Shown here piece after piece: positions 1 to 7,457 of a stretch of DNA of 17,878 nucleotides. The notes below the pieces were generated by a model. The model ran no database searches and was not told where the DNA came from. It saw nothing but the letters and a program-made list of their open reading frames with translations. Within the stretch, counting starts at the first letter, position 1, and each line of letters starts with the position of its first letter. The stretch comes from an uncultured Hungatella sp. GTDB lineage: Bacteria > Bacillota > Clostridia > Lachnospirales > Lachnospiraceae. A program made the translations under genes and the position numbers. The DNA lies in assembly GCA_959018155.1 (NCBI GenBank), contig CAUEKH010000014.1, positions 1 to 17,878 of the forward strand, read 5' to 3'.

Positions 1-473
1 TGATTGCGCTTTCCGATTACTCTGCAGGAGGGAACCATTTATTCGGAGATGTGCTGGCGCTGGCGGCGGCCATGTTTTCTGCCGTGTATACCTTAATCGG
101 GCGCGAGGCGAGAAAATATATGTCAACTACCGCGTATACCTATATTGTTTACGTGTTCTGCGCACTGGTGCTGTGCATCGCAACAGCTGCCAGCGGTTAC
201 TCCTTTACCGGGTACGGGATGGCTTCTGTGGTGGTGGGCCTGCTTTTGGCTGTATTTTCCACGATTCTGGGGCACAGTATTTTCAGCTGGTGCTTAAAAT
301 TCTTATCGCCCTCTTTTGTGTCGGCTTCCAAGCTGTGCGAGCCGGTGGCTGCGGCTGTGTTTGCCGCGATCCTTTTTGCGGAGATTCCGGTGGCGCTGCA
401 GATTGTGGGAGGGATTGTTACGATTGGAGGCGTGTTGCTTTACTCCAGAGTGGAGGCGGGGAAGGGGGCGTGA
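1..473 (+). CDS. DMT superfamily (EamA) permease, 3' fragment
   Basis: The reading frame is already open at base 3, so the 5' part of the gene lies outside the window; the ATG at 51 is internal. About 156 residues remain. They contain four to five hydrophobic helices and match the second EamA repeat: a helix ending in a short basic loop, then GHSIFSWCLKFLSPSFVS, then a helix with the acidic SKLCEPVAAAVFA turn, and a final glycine-rich helix before a short cytoplasmic tail. Family members are inner-membrane exporters or importers of metabolites such as amino acids, sugars or nucleosides. The substrate cannot be read from this fragment. The stop codon lies only 8 bp before the long palindrome at 482-783, so that structure may act at the 3' end of this transcript. 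Confidence 0.85.
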   Translation, partial: IALSDYSAGGNHLFGDVLALAAAMFSAVYTLIGREARKYMSTTAYTYIVYVFCALVLCIATAASGYSFTGYGMASVVVGLLLAVFSTILGHSIFSWCLKFLSPSFVSASKLCEPVAAAVFAAILFAEIPVALQIVGGIVTIGGVLLYSRVEAGKGA

Positions 474-605
474 GGGGCTACGGCCCTGCGTCAGGGGAGA
501 CCCGGGAGGAGAGACGGCAGAGTCCCCACGGTTTTGACTCATAGTTCCGGGTGCAGGCTGTTCTAAGGCCGGCATGGCACGGACAGGAGGGCACCGCTGG
601 CATTC

Positions 606-633
606 ATCGGATTTTCCTGAAGGAAAATCCGAT
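606..633. other. Inner hairpin 1 of the nested palindrome
   Basis: A 12-bp perfect stem pairs 606-617 with 622-633 around a TGAA tetraloop. Its left arm carries CGGATTTTC, which is also complementary to the left arm of the second inner hairpin (GAAAATCCG at 645-653). The two inner hairpins could therefore swap partners. Confidence 0.85.
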
Positions 634-644
634 TCAGGCCTGCT

Positions 645-672
645 GAAAATCCGGCTTTGAGGCCGGATTTTC
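645..672. other. Inner hairpin 2 of the nested palindrome
   Basis: An 11-bp perfect stem pairs 645-655 (GAAAATCCGGC) with 662-672 (GCCGGATTTTC) around a 6-nt loop. It ends one base before the outer right arm begins. The stem shares the GAAAATCCG/CGGATTTTC core with inner hairpin 1, which suggests that one was duplicated from the other. Confidence 0.85.
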
Positions 673-963
673 TCCCTCCTGTCCGTACCATGCCAGCCTA
701 AGAACAGTCAGCACCCGGAACAAATCGTCAAAACCGTGGGGACTCTGCCGCCTTTCCTCCCGGGCCTCCCCTGACGCAGGGCCTGGGGGTTCTGAAATGT
801 GAAATGTGATGATACTTTAGGCTGGGAATACGGGTAAAAATGTGGTAAGATGGTGGTGATAAGCATAAGCCGGTTTCTGGAATATCTGATGAGCAGATGG
901 AATTTTGAAAGTCAGAAAGGGACGGTGCGGCGGGTAGATAAGAGTGAAAGGGGAAGAAATATA

Positions 964-1986
964 ATGAGTGAGGTAACGCTGGGAAAGACTGGGATTACAG
1001 TGAATAAGAACGGATTTGGCGCGCTTCCGGTTCAGAGGGTGGCCATGGGGGAAGCGGTGAAGCTGCTTCGGAAGGCTTATGAAAATGGGATTACATTTTT
1101 TGATACGGCGCGTGCTTACAGTGACAGTGAGGAGAAGCTGGGGGAAGCGTTGGAGGGAGTGCGCGGTAATGTTGTTATTGCAACGAAAACTACGGCTGTG
1201 ACGGCTGAGGGATTCTGGAAGGATTTGGAGACGAGTCTTTCTGTGCTCAGAACGGATTACATAGATATTTACCAGTTCCATAATGCCATGGCGTGTCCGA
1301 AGCCGGGGGATGGAACCGGACTTTATGAAGCTATGGTGGAGGCGAAGCGGCAGGGGAAGATTCGCCATATTGGTATTACGAGCCACCGCTTGAATGTGGC
1401 GAAGGAGGCTGTGGAATCGGGGCTTTATGAGACGCTCCAGTTTCCGTTCAGCTATCTGGCGTCGGAACCAGATCTGGAACTGGTGGAGTCGTGTGGGAAG
1501 GCAGGCATGGGATTTATCGCCATGAAGGCGCTTTCGGGAGGGCTGATTACCAATTCCGCAGCGGCCTACGCCTATTTGGACCAGTTTGCTCACGTCCTTC
1601 CTATCTGGGGCGTTCAGAGGGAGAAGGAACTGGATGAATTTCTCTCTTACATTACGAACCCTCCGGCTATGACACCGGAACTTCAGGCGGTCATTGACCA
1701 TGACAGAGAGGAACTGTCAGGAGAATTCTGCCGGGGCTGCGGCTACTGTATGCCGTGTCCGGCAGGGATCGAGATCAATACGTGCGCGCGGATGTCCCTG
1801 CTGATCCGCCGTTCCCCGTCGGCAGGCCATTTGACGGAAGAGTCCCAGGCGATGATGAGGAAGATCAAAGACTGCTTAAACTGCGGCCGGTGCAGCGGGA
1901 AATGTCCTTACGGCCTCGATACGCCGTCGCTGTTAAAACGGAATCTGAAGGATTATGAGGAGATTCTGGCCGGAAAACCATTTTAA
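964..1986 (+). CDS. Aldo/keto reductase with C-terminal ferredoxin-type 4Fe-4S domain
   Basis: This is a 340-aa cytoplasmic oxidoreductase. Residues 1-235 form an AKR TIM barrel whose catalytic tetrad is visible as D47 (FFDTARAYS), Y52, K75 (ATKT) and H106 (QFHNAM). Residues 250-320 carry two cysteine clusters: CRGCGYCMPCP (C256, C259, C262, C265) and CLNCGRCSGKCP (C304, C307, C310, C314). These are expected to bind two 4Fe-4S clusters and to pass electrons between the barrel and a ferredoxin-like partner. The family is common in anaerobic Firmicutes and archaea; its substrate is not known from sequence. I chose the ATG at 964 because it has a GGGGAAG ribosome site just upstream and begins the barrel (MSEVTLGKTGITV). 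The longer frame from 850 adds 38 residues with no family likeness. It is probably monocistronic, with a terminator at 2045-2099. Confidence 0.92.
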   Translation: MSEVTLGKTGITVNKNGFGALPVQRVAMGEAVKLLRKAYENGITFFDTARAYSDSEEKLGEALEGVRGNVVIATKTTAVTAEGFWKDLETSLSVLRTDYIDIYQFHNAMACPKPGDGTGLYEAMVEAKRQGKIRHIGITSHRLNVAKEAVESGLYETLQFPFSYLASEPDLELVESCGKAGMGFIAMKALSGGLITNSAAAYAYLDQFAHVLPIWGVQREKELDEFLSYITNPPAMTPELQAVIDHDREELSGEFCRGCGYCMPCPAGIEINTCARMSLLIRRSPSAGHLTEESQAMMRKIKDCLNCGRCSGKCPYGLDTPSLLKRNLKDYEEILAGKPF

Positions 1987-2015
1987 GGAAATGCTCAATG
2001 TTTATGAGCGTTTCC
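1987..2015. other. Stem-loop directly after the reductase stop codon
   Basis: An 11-bp stem with one G-U pair joins 1987-1997 (GGAAATGCTCA) and 2005-2015 (TGAGCGTTTCC), with a 7-nt loop. It begins at the base after the stop codon. No T-run follows, so it is more likely an mRNA 3'-end stabiliser or an operator-like palindrome than a terminator. A CGTTCATAAAAA sequence at 2015-2026 abuts it and resembles the ula operator repeats further downstream. Confidence 0.5.
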
Positions 2016-2044
2016 GTTCATAAAAAGATACTGTAAAAATATGG

Positions 2045-2099
2045 AAAAACATCGAAACTGTCAGAAGAATAAGGACTCTCTGACGGCTTCGATGTTTTT
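2045..2099 (+). terminator. Intrinsic terminator after the aldo/keto reductase
   Basis: An AAAAACATCGAA...CTGTCAG arm (from 2045) pairs with CTGACGGCTTCGATGTTTTT (2080-2099), with one mismatch and one G-U pair. The right arm ends in a run of T. The A-run on the left makes the structure usable from the opposite strand too. It separates the reductase transcript from the ula promoter region. Confidence 0.8.
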
Positions 2100-2154
2100 A
2101 CTTTATTCAACTTGACCTAAAGACAGCCTTGCAGACGTGTAAAAACAAGGGGAA

Positions 2155-2290
2155 TTGTCATTTTTTTAGAAAACAGTCGATAATCGGTCATAAAAATGCA
2201 CAATCGTTCATATAATACCCTTGTAATCATTCATAAAATGTGGTAAATTATGAATATAAGAAAAAGAGATTCTTAAATATATGAACGAAT
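2155..2290 (+). promoter_or_regulatory. ula promoter region with repeated TTCATA-type operators
   Basis: Three direct copies of a 12-14 bp element, consensus AATCRNTCATAWAA, have cores at 2184 (TCGGTCATAAAA), 2204 (TCGTTCATATAA) and 2227 (TCATTCATAAAA), spaced 20 and 23 bp, about two helical turns. Two inverted copies follow, at about 2247-2256 (TTATGAATA) and 2277-2290 (ATATGAACGAAT). DeoR-family repressors bind repeated short elements of this kind, and a DeoR-type gene lies in the operon, so these are probably its operators. Promoter choices inside the array are TTGTAA (2221-2226), 17 bp, TAAATT (2244-2249, with TG extension), and TTGTCA (2155-2160), 18 bp, GATAAT (2179-2184). A perfect TATAAT at 2211-2216 has no good -35. 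Which start is used cannot be decided by eye. The remainder of this 324-bp gap holds the stem-loop and terminator listed separately. Confidence 0.65.
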
Positions 2291-2310
2291 AAACAAATAG
2301 GAGGACTTAT

Positions 2311-3414
2311 ATGAGCAAAGTATCTGAAATGACAAGAGAATCCTGGATCATGAGCACTTTCCCGGAGTGGGGCACATGGCTGAACGAAGAAATTGAAAAT
2401 GAGGAGGTGAAGCCGGGAACAGTAGCGATGTGGTGGCTCGGATGTACAGGAATCTGGTTCAAGACGCCAGGCGGCTGCAATTTAACCATTGACTTATGGT
2501 GCGGCAACGGCAAGAGAACCCATGGAAACGGCAAGATGGCGGTCGGTCATCAGATGGCAAATATGTGCGGCGCCCGCAACATGCAGCCGAACTTAAGAGC
2601 AGTTCCATTTGTCATTGACCCATTTGCAATCAAGCAGGTGGATGCGGTTTTGGCAACTCATTACCACCAGGATCATATGAGCGCTGAGTATGCGGCTCAT
2701 GTTCTTCAGACCGGTATGACAACCGTGGATGAGAACGGAAAAGAGATTCCGGTACCATTTATCGGCCCGAAGAAATCTGTTGAGACCTGGATTAAGTGGG
2801 GCGTTCCGGAAGACCGCTGCATCACAGTAAGACCTGGCGACACAATCAAGATTAAAGACGTGGAGATTGTCGTACTCGATTCCTTCGACCGTACGTGTCT
2901 CGTGACGACTGATTCCACAGGCCCTGACAGAGAAGAACTGACAGGCGTATGCCCGACCGATATGGACGATAAGGCTGTCAACTATCTTGTAAAGACTCCG
3001 GGCGGGAACATTTACCACAGCGGTGATTCCCACTACTCCATCTACTATGCGAAACACGGGAAGGATCACGATATTGATGTTGCGTTCGGTTCCTACGGCG
3101 AGAACCCGGTCGGTATGGCCGACAAGATGACTTCCTGCGATATTCTCCGTATGGCAGAAGCTTTAAGATGTAAGGTAGTAGTTCCGATTCATTACGACGT
3201 ATGGACGAATTTCATGGCTGATGTCAATGAAATCAGAGTGCTTTACGATATGAAGAAAGATCGTCTCGACTATCAGTTCCACCCGTTCTTCTGGGAAGTA
3301 GGCGGCAAGTACGTATATCCGACTGACAAGGATAAGAGAGCATACCATCACCGCAGAGGATTTGAGGACTGTTTCGAGGCTCCGCAGAACATTCCGTTCC
3401 GGTCCTGTCTGTAA
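2311..3414 (+). CDS. ulaG: L-ascorbate-6-phosphate lactonase UlaG
   Basis: This 367-aa metallo-beta-lactamase-fold hydrolase is close to the usual UlaG length (about 355 aa). The metal site is visible as THYHQDH (H117, H119, D121, H122), then HSGDSHY (H236, D239) and a late histidine in PIHYD (H294). In the known pathway UlaG opens the lactone of L-ascorbate 6-phosphate, delivered by the PTS, to 3-keto-L-gulonate 6-phosphate in the cytoplasm. It is the first gene of the operon, with an AGGAGG site at about 2301-2306 in front of the ATG. The ulaC start follows 26 bp after its stop. Codon use here and in the next three genes is strongly biased, with many TTC, GGC and TTA codons, in keeping with high expression. 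UlaG-like proteins acting on other sugar lactones exist, so the exact substrate is inferred from the neighbours. Confidence 0.93.
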   Translation: MSKVSEMTRESWIMSTFPEWGTWLNEEIENEEVKPGTVAMWWLGCTGIWFKTPGGCNLTIDLWCGNGKRTHGNGKMAVGHQMANMCGARNMQPNLRAVPFVIDPFAIKQVDAVLATHYHQDHMSAEYAAHVLQTGMTTVDENGKEIPVPFIGPKKSVETWIKWGVPEDRCITVRPGDTIKIKDVEIVVLDSFDRTCLVTTDSTGPDREELTGVCPTDMDDKAVNYLVKTPGGNIYHSGDSHYSIYYAKHGKDHDIDVAFGSYGENPVGMADKMTSCDILRMAEALRCKVVVPIHYDVWTNFMADVNEIRVLYDMKKDRLDYQFHPFFWEVGGKYVYPTDKDKRAYHHRRGFEDCFEAPQNIPFRSCL

Positions 3415-3440
3415 TCTGAATAAATTGGGGGAATAGGAAA

Positions 3441-3896
3441 ATGTTAAGAGATTTTGTAGAGCAGAAACACTATAAATTTGCCAAGGAGGCTCCCAACTGG
3501 GAGGAGGCAATCCGCATGAGTTGTGAATCCTTAGAAGCGGATGGTACGGTAGAGGCAAATTATAAAGAGGACATCATCGCGTGTGTCAAGAAGTACGGTC
3601 CCTATATCGTCATCATGCCGAATGTGGCGATGCCGCATTCCCAGGAGGGGGCAAAAGGGGTACATAAAACGACGATAGGATTTATGAAACTGGAGAAGCC
3701 GGTAAGCTTTGAACCGGGCAATCCCGATATGGATGCCAGACTTTTCTTTACACTGGCGTCCTGTAATTCCGACCAGCATCTTGAAAATATGACAAAGCTG
3801 TCGGAACTTTTGATGAATGAAGAGGTAGTGGGAGAACTGTTAAAGGCAGAGACGCCGGAAGACTTAATTAGGATTCAGGAGGCGTATCTCGACTAA
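3441..3896 (+). CDS. ulaC: PTS ascorbate-type EIIA component
   Basis: This 151-aa cytoplasmic phosphocarrier belongs to the mannitol/fructose/ascorbate type EIIA family (PTS_EIIA_2). The phosphorylated histidine is H66 in the signature NVAMPHSQEGAKGV, after the IVIMP strand. It accepts phosphate from HPr and passes it to the EIIB encoded at 5436. The length fits a free-standing EIIA domain without a fused regulator. It lies between ulaG and ulaA, and only 20 bp separate it from ulaA. The ribosome site is a GGGGGAATAGGAAA stretch before the ATG. Assignment to the ascorbate system rather than another sugar rests on the flanking UlaA and UlaG. Confidence 0.9.
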   Translation: MLRDFVEQKHYKFAKEAPNWEEAIRMSCESLEADGTVEANYKEDIIACVKKYGPYIVIMPNVAMPHSQEGAKGVHKTTIGFMKLEKPVSFEPGNPDMDARLFFTLASCNSDQHLENMTKLSELLMNEEVVGELLKAETPEDLIRIQEAYLD

Positions 3897-3916
3897 AAAC
3901 TTATGGGGGTAACTTT

Positions 3917-5398
3917 ATGGATTTTTTGATGAAAATATGGTCTTATTTTGCAGTCAATGTTTTACAGCAGCCGGCGTTTATGATTGGTCTTATCGTTATG
4001 CTCGGTTACATTCTCTTAAAGAAACCGTGGTATGACGTACTGGCAGGGGTTATCAAGGCAATTGTCGGTTACTTAATTCTTTCCGTTGGTTCCGGCGGAC
4101 TGGTCAGCAACTTCCGTCCGGTGCTGGTAGGTTTAAAAGATCGTTTCAATATGGACGCCATGGTTATTGACCCGTATTTCGGGCAGAACGCAGTAACCGC
4201 AGGCGTGGAAGAAGTATTCGGCAAGGCCTTCGGCGATGTTATGATTCTTCTTCTGATTGCATTTATTGTCAATATCTTACTGGTGCGTTTCCGTAAAGTC
4301 ACAAAGCTTCGCGCTTTATTTACAACGGGCCACGTACAGGTACAGCAGGCAGCTACCGCATACTGGTTAATCCTGTTTGCATGTCCGTTCTTAATCAACA
4401 ACAGTATCGGCCTTATCGTTGTTATGGCTCTGATCCTCGGCGCTTACTGGGCAGTTGGTTCCAACTTAACCATTAAACCGTGTCAGGATCTGACAGACGG
4501 CGCAGGCTTCTGTCTCGCTCATCAGCAGATGTTCGGTGTTGCCATCAACACCTGGATCGCTGAGAAGTTCTTCGGCAAGAAGAAAGACGGAAAAGACGTT
4601 AAGAAGATTGATGATATCGAATTACCGGGCTTTATGTCCATTTTCAATGAGAACATGGTATGTACATCCCTCCTGATGATTATTTTCTTCGGTGCAATTC
4701 TCTGTATCCTGGGACGTGATTATCTGGTAGAGCAGGGCTTCTTAAAAGAAGGCGCCAGCATGTTATTCTACGTAATCCAGACCTGTTTATATTTCGCAGT
4801 TTATCTGGCAATCTTACAGCTGGGCGTCAGAACGTTCGTAACAGAGCTGACCGCTTCCTTCCAGGGTATTGCTGACAAGTTACTTCCTGGTTCCTTACCA
4901 GGCGTTGACTGTGCAGTTGTATTCGGTTTCGGAGCAGCCAATGCGGTTCCGTTAGGCTTCTTAGCCGGTTTCGCAGGACAGATTTTAGCTATCATCGCAC
5001 TGATCGTATTAAAGAGCCCGGTTCTTGTTATCTGTGGATTCGTTCCTGTATTCTTCGATAACGCGACCATCGCTATTTTCGCCAATGAGAAGGGCGGTAT
5101 CAAGGCTGCTTTAATCCTTCCGTTTATCTCCGGTTTATGCCAGGTATTCGGTTCTGCCATCATCGCGGGCTGGGTCGGCATGGCAGCTTACGGCGGATAC
5201 TTGGGTATGTGGGACTGGGCCGTTATCTGGCCGGTTATGACAGCCGTTATGAAGTTCTTAAGCTACGCAGGTATCGCAGTCGTTGTTATTGCACTGCTTG
5301 CAATCCCGCAGATTCAGTATCGTCTGGATAAGAAGGGTTACTTCCTGATGGCTGAGGATTATGAGGCTTACAAAGAGTTAAAAGAAAAAGAAGCGTAA
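3917..5398 (+). CDS. ulaA: PTS ascorbate-type EIIC permease UlaA
   Basis: This 493-aa integral membrane protein has about 10-12 hydrophobic segments and matches UlaA over its length. Visible signatures include GYLILSVGSGGLVSNFRPV near residue 55, FTTGHVQVQQAA near residue 138, and PCQDLTDGAGFCLAHQQM near residue 190. UlaA transports the vitamin-C-type substrate across the cytoplasmic membrane while EIIB phosphorylates it. A polar insert near residues 220-235 (KKKDGKDVKKIDD) sits between membrane halves and should be cytoplasmic. The C-terminus is a short charged tail (KELKEKEA). The start has a GGGGGT site upstream, weaker than those of its neighbours, which may tune the permease level. The next gene, EIIB, follows after a 37-bp gap. 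Confidence 0.95.
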   Translation: MDFLMKIWSYFAVNVLQQPAFMIGLIVMLGYILLKKPWYDVLAGVIKAIVGYLILSVGSGGLVSNFRPVLVGLKDRFNMDAMVIDPYFGQNAVTAGVEEVFGKAFGDVMILLLIAFIVNILLVRFRKVTKLRALFTTGHVQVQQAATAYWLILFACPFLINNSIGLIVVMALILGAYWAVGSNLTIKPCQDLTDGAGFCLAHQQMFGVAINTWIAEKFFGKKKDGKDVKKIDDIELPGFMSIFNENMVCTSLLMIIFFGAILCILGRDYLVEQGFLKEGASMLFYVIQTCLYFAVYLAILQLGVRTFVTELTASFQGIADKLLPGSLPGVDCAVVFGFGAANAVPLGFLAGFAGQILAIIALIVLKSPVLVICGFVPVFFDNATIAIFANEKGGIKAALILPFISGLCQVFGSAIIAGWVGMAAYGGYLGMWDWAVIWPVMTAVMKFLSYAGIAVVVIALLAIPQIQYRLDKKGYFLMAEDYEAYKELKEKEA

Positions 5399-5435
5399 AC
5401 AGTCGTAATTATTAATAATATTGGAGGAAAAAACA

Positions 5436-5738
5436 ATGGCAAAGGAAAATATGAGCTTTCTGGTCTGCTGTGCCAATGGTGCAGGTTCCAGTCTGATGAT
5501 GAAAATGACACTGGAGAAGGTTTTAAAGAAGGTAGGCATCAAGCCAGGAAAAATCCATCACTGTGCACTCTCAGAAGGAAAGAGCGCGGCGCCTCAGTTT
5601 GATATCGTATTCTGCGCACAGAACTTTGTCTCCATGTTCAAGGATGCTGAGAAGAAAGGGACCAAGGTAATCGGTTTAAAGAATATCATGTCCGCTCAGG
5701 AAATTGAAGAGAAAATGAAAGAGAACGAGATAATCTGA
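5436..5738 (+). CDS. ulaB: PTS ascorbate-type EIIB component
   Basis: This 100-aa cytoplasmic EIIB protein of the lactose/ascorbate type has the phosphocysteine loop FLVCCANGAGSSLMMKM. C12 is the expected phosphorylated residue, by alignment with the CGNGQGSS loop of E. coli UlaB; C11 is an extra cysteine next to it. It takes phosphate from EIIA and hands it to the incoming substrate at UlaA. I chose the ATG at 5436 because a GGAGGA site lies 7 bp upstream; a TTG at 5421 in the same frame would include that ribosome site in the coding sequence. It completes the IIA-IIC-IIB set and is followed 28 bp later by the regulator gene. Confidence 0.92.
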   Translation: MAKENMSFLVCCANGAGSSLMMKMTLEKVLKKVGIKPGKIHHCALSEGKSAAPQFDIVFCAQNFVSMFKDAEKKGTKVIGLKNIMSAQEIEEKMKENEII

Positions 5739-5766
5739 CAGTTTACTTAGACTGGAGGGCAGCCTT

Positions 5767-6537
5767 ATGAAGAGAGAGAAAGCATGTGTCGACAGCCGCA
5801 GGGAAAAGGTCTTAAGCATGATACAGAGAGACCCGGAACTTCGGGTGAACCAGCTGGCTGAAATCCTGGAGGTGTCACTTGTGACCATCAGGAGAGACTT
5901 GCGTTTCCTGGAAGAAGAAGGGCTTTTGACACGTACTTACGGCGGGGCAATCCCGATAGAAGTGACGAAGGACGATATGGACGAGATCCGGCTGTATCGG
6001 ACCCTGATTGCAAAGTATGCTGCCCGATTTGTGTCTGACGGGGATACCCTGTTTATCAATACCAGCAGAAATGCCCTTTCGGTGCTTCAGTATATTGATA
6101 AAGATAATGTGACGGTGATCACGAACAACGGCAAGGCAATCCACAGTGAGCACGGGCGCGGTGTCAGCGTCGTGCTCACCGGCGGGGAGCTGCGCAATCC
6201 CAAGGACGCCATGGTAGGAGATTTCGCGGTCCGCAATCTCCAGACGGTCTTTGCGAAGAAGGCATTTGTCGGCTGTTCCGGTGTCTCTGCGGAGGCGGGG
6301 ATGACGACGGAACTGTTTTCCGAGGTCAGCATCAATGAGCTGATGATTGATCATACGACACAGGATGTTTACCTTTTGGCGGACCACACAAAGATTGGCA
6401 TGAACAGCAGTTTTACCAGCAGTCCAATCGAGAAAATCAAGTATCTGATCACAGACGGGGAAGCGCCGGAGGAGGCACTGGAGGAGATCCGCGCCCGGGG
6501 CGTGACGGTCTATCAGGTACACAAATCAGACTTTTAG
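5767..6537 (+). CDS. DeoR/GlpR-family transcriptional regulator, UlaR-like
   Basis: This 256-aa protein has an N-terminal DeoR winged helix-turn-helix (residues about 10-65) with the recognition helix VSLVTIRRDLRFLEEEGLL and the family wing TRTYGGA. The C-terminal sugar-phosphate sensor domain (about 75-235) shows DGDTLFINTS, VTVITNNGKAI and the conserved ADHTKIG loop. The usual GTT of the phosphate loop is replaced by SRN (residues 100-102), similar to the altered loop I recall in E. coli UlaR. Lying inside the operon, between the transport and catabolic genes, it probably represses the operon through the repeats at 2184-2290 and is released by a pathway phosphate ester. Both points are inferred from context. 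A GGAGG site precedes the ATG. Confidence 0.9.
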   Translation: MKREKACVDSRREKVLSMIQRDPELRVNQLAEILEVSLVTIRRDLRFLEEEGLLTRTYGGAIPIEVTKDDMDEIRLYRTLIAKYAARFVSDGDTLFINTSRNALSVLQYIDKDNVTVITNNGKAIHSEHGRGVSVVLTGGELRNPKDAMVGDFAVRNLQTVFAKKAFVGCSGVSAEAGMTTELFSEVSINELMIDHTTQDVYLLADHTKIGMNSSFTSSPIEKIKYLITDGEAPEEALEEIRARGVTVYQVHKSDF

Positions 6538-6543
6538 CAGAAT

Positions 6544-6569
6544 GTGGGGAAGGGTTCATACTTCCCCAC
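6544..6569 (+). other. Intergenic hairpin between regulator and ulaE
   Basis: A perfect 9-bp stem GTGGGGAAG/CTTCCCCAC (6544-6552 with 6561-6569) has an 8-nt loop GGTTCATA. It lies 6 bp after the regulator stop and ends about 13 bp before the ulaE ribosome site. Only a short TTTT follows after 7 bases, so full termination is unlikely. It may be an RNA processing or stabilising stem, or a weak attenuator separating PTS/regulator expression from the catabolic genes. Confidence 0.6.
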
Positions 6570-6595
6570 GACTGCGGTTTTGGAGGAAATGACAG

Positions 6596-7441
6596 ATGGA
6601 TAGAGCATATACCCTGGGGTTATACGAGAAGGCCATGCCCTCTGATTTAAGCTGGAAGGAGAAGCTGGAAGCCGCAAAGGCGGCCGGTTTTGACTTTGTG
6701 GAAATCAGCATTGATGAGACGGATGCAAAGCTTGGCAGACTCGATATGACGAGAGAAGAGCGTTTGGAACTGGTCCGCCTTATGAGTGAGACGGGAGTTC
6801 CCATCCGGACCATGTGCTTGAGCGGCCACCGGAAATATCCCCTTGGAAGCCATGACAAAGCGGTCAGGGACAGAGGCATGGAGATTATGGAAAAGGCCAT
6901 TCGCTTAGCCGATGATCTGGGAATCCGGATTATCCAGCTGGCCGGATACGATGTCTACTACGAGGAATCCGACGATGAGACGAAACGGCTTTTTGGCGAG
7001 AATTTAAAGAAAGCTGTGGAGATGGCGGCAAGAGCCGGTGTCGTGATGGGATTCGAGACGATGGAGACGGAATTCATGAATACGGTGGAGAAGTCCGTGA
7101 AGTACGTGGATTTGATTTCTTCCATGTATTTAAATGTCTATCCCGATATCGGCAATATTACCAACGCCGCTAAGACGTACGGCACGGATGTGCTGGACGA
7201 CTTAAGGAAGGGAAAAGGTCATCTCGTAGCCATGCACTTGAAGGAGACGGTTCCGGGCGTGTTCCGCGAGGTGCCGTTTGGAACTGGCCACGTTGATTTT
7301 AAGGGAGCCATCAAGACGGCCTGGGAGCTGGGAATCCGCAAGTTTGTGACGGAATTCTGGTATACGGGGAATCCGGAGTGGCGTAAGGATCTCGATTTCG
7401 CCCATTCGATGATGGCGGGAATTCTGGATTCACAGGAATAG
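6596..7441 (+). CDS. ulaE: L-ribulose-5-phosphate 3-epimerase UlaE
   Basis: This 281-aa TIM-barrel sugar-phosphate epimerase of the AP-endonuclease 2/xylose isomerase-like fold has the usual UlaE length. The expected metal tetrad is visible: E154 (GFETMETEF), D184 (VYPDIGNI), H214 (AMHLKET) and E253 (TEFWYTG). It interconverts L-xylulose 5-phosphate and L-ribulose 5-phosphate in the cytoplasm. The N-terminus (LGLYEKAMPSDLSW) is typical of UlaE/SgbU. The ATG at 6596 follows a GGAGGA site at correct spacing; the nearby ATG at 6589 is out of frame. It belongs to the ula operon downstream of the regulator and is followed after 16 bp by the 349-aa unknown gene. The E. coli partner gene ulaD, normally just upstream, is absent. 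Confidence 0.93.
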   Translation: MDRAYTLGLYEKAMPSDLSWKEKLEAAKAAGFDFVEISIDETDAKLGRLDMTREERLELVRLMSETGVPIRTMCLSGHRKYPLGSHDKAVRDRGMEIMEKAIRLADDLGIRIIQLAGYDVYYEESDDETKRLFGENLKKAVEMAARAGVVMGFETMETEFMNTVEKSVKYVDLISSMYLNVYPDIGNITNAAKTYGTDVLDDLRKGKGHLVAMHLKETVPGVFREVPFGTGHVDFKGAIKTAWELGIRKFVTEFWYTGNPEWRKDLDFAHSMMAGILDSQE

Positions 7442-7457
7442 AGGAGAGGATAGTAAG

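Larger units (their letters stand above)
482..783. repeat. Long nested palindrome (two 110-bp inverted arms around two hairpins)
   Basis: The left arm (482-591) and the right arm (674-783) are both exactly 110 bp and are inverted copies of each other, about 98 of 110 positions matching by hand count. The 82-bp centre (592-673) holds two further perfect hairpins. The arms are GC-rich, the central stems AT-rich. There is no convincing ORF, no run of T after the structure, and no clear target-site duplication at the edges. It could be a MITE-like or other non-coding repeat element, a structured RNA, or a large cruciform between the permease and the reductase gene. It fills most of the 490-bp gap between these genes; I found no convincing promoter in the rest (784-963), only a short GAAATGT tandem at 794-807 and a weak extended -10-like TGGTAAGAT at 843-851. 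Confidence 0.9.

Noticed and set aside
482..783. CRISPR array or tRNA/rRNA gene in the palindromic region
   Set aside because: The repeats are inverted rather than regularly spaced direct repeats, and no tRNA-like arms or CCA-type ends are visible.
850..963. Upstream extension of the aldo/keto reductase
   Set aside because: The added 38 residues do not resemble AKR N-termini, and a good ribosome site directly precedes the ATG at 964.
817..1701. Minus-strand open frame of 294 codons opposite the aldo/keto reductase
   Set aside because: It lies over a gene with clear AKR and ferredoxin motifs on the + strand; its own translation is rich in R, H and S, shows no family motif, and has no ribosome site.
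2211..2216. Perfect TATAAT as sole ula promoter -10 box
   Set aside because: No acceptable -35 lies 16-18 bp upstream (the bases there read TCATAA), and the motif falls inside an operator repeat, so it is kept only as one of several candidates.
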